Shown here piece by piece: positions 63,841 to 64,000 of a stretch of DNA of 64,000 nucleotides. Position 1 is the stretch's first letter. The number at the start of each line of letters is the position of its first letter. Location of the stretch: the NCBI RefSeq assembly GCF_000316575.1, contig NC_019682.1, positions 992,001 through 1,056,000 of the forward strand, written 5' to 3'. The notes under the pieces were generated by a model. It saw nothing but the letters and a program-made list of their open reading frames with translations, was not told the origin of the DNA and made no database searches. Source of the DNA: Calothrix sp. PCC 7507. GTDB taxonomy: Bacteria; Cyanobacteriota; Cyanobacteriia; Cyanobacteriales; Nostocaceae. A program made the position numbers and the translations under genes.

Positions 63841-64000
63841 CTAACGGGGTTTAAGTACAGTCACCGCGTAATTTTGGGGTGAAAGATACTGTTTAGCTAA
63901 TTTTTGCAGTTCTTGGGTATTAAATGACTGAATCTGCTGGGGATATTTCACTGCTAATTCAGCGTGGGCGATCGTGCTGTAGTATCCATAAAGTCCAGTC
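63841..64000 (-). CDS. C-terminal end of a second M16 peptidase (partial)
   Basis: The minus-strand frame is open from the window edge to a TAG stop (63841-63843). It encodes about 52 residues ending YLSPQNYAVTVLKPR, the typical M16 C terminus. The zinc-binding N-terminal half lies outside the window. It lies just upstream of the degenerate M16 gene on the same strand, so the two likely form a subunit pair. Confidence 0.75.
   Translation of the reverse strand, partial: TGLYGYYSTIAHAELAVKYPQQIQSFNTQELQKLAKQYLSPQNYAVTVLKPR

Overview
The window looks like chromosome of a filamentous, probably Nostocales-type cyanobacterium. Evidence: many GCGATCGC (HIP1) octamers; a light-dependent protochlorophyllide reductase; cyanobacteria-typical families (DUF3131, DUF1997, DUF4079, TMEM14-like, Uma2); CCD carotenoid oxygenase; cobalamin-dependent MetH; and many heptamer repeats (TTAACTG/TCAACAG/TATTGGG) and small palindromic mobile repeats in the spacers. 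No rRNA, tRNA or CRISPR array was recognised.

Layout. 0-9.5 kb: por, rubrerythrin, a membrane fusion protein, a LysR regulator, an exported protein, a DUF202 membrane protein and two tandem metallophosphoesterases. 9.8-16.3 kb: a GmrSD/DUF262-DUF1524 nuclease with a MITE beside it, a Uma2 protein, an MFS carrier, a GMC oxidoreductase and a GNAT acetyltransferase. 16.5-20.9 kb: an NTPase with a DNA-binding-like tail and an Lhr-like helicase. 21-31 kb: a probable extracellular polysaccharide locus (outer-membrane barrel, three DUF3131 domains in two genes, a cellulose-synthase-like GT2 enzyme, a PIG-L deacetylase). 31-35.5 kb: a partner-switching set (STAS protein, REC-PP2C phosphatase, RsbW-like kinase), a hybrid kinase that has lost its HisKA domain, and the remnant of a small GTPase. 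35.7-40.2 kb: a BrxC/BrxD-like P-loop ATPase, a membrane coiled-coil protein with a TerB-C-like tail and a DUF815 AAA ATPase. 40-46.9 kb: TMEM14-like protein, histidine phosphatase, carotenoid oxygenase, DUF5615/DUF433 pair and a wrecked xisH gene carrying a complete IS1380-type element and a MITE. 47-64 kb: metH, a Deg protease, a CsoR/InrS-like metal sensor, a VapBC-like pair, menH, a muramidase, an SDR protein, DUF1997, DUF4079, an ankyrin protein, a CbiG/CobE-like protein, a holin-family protein, a peptidoglycan-binding protein and M16 peptidases.

How the genes may work together. The polysaccharide genes have polymerase, periplasmic, outer-membrane and deacetylase candidates, and the partner-switching genes next door are plausible regulators. 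The ATPase, TerB-C-like protein and Lhr-like helicase resemble a TerB/ATPase/helicase set that I recall from other bacteria and that may serve defence or genome maintenance; here the helicase is about 15 kb from the other two. The clearest sequence-level result is the xisH locus: removing the IS and the MITE restores the reading frame, leaving a 5-bp tandem duplication and an in-frame junction to a DUF433 antitoxin-like gene. At least four families of small mobile repeats are visible, and one copy is nested inside another.
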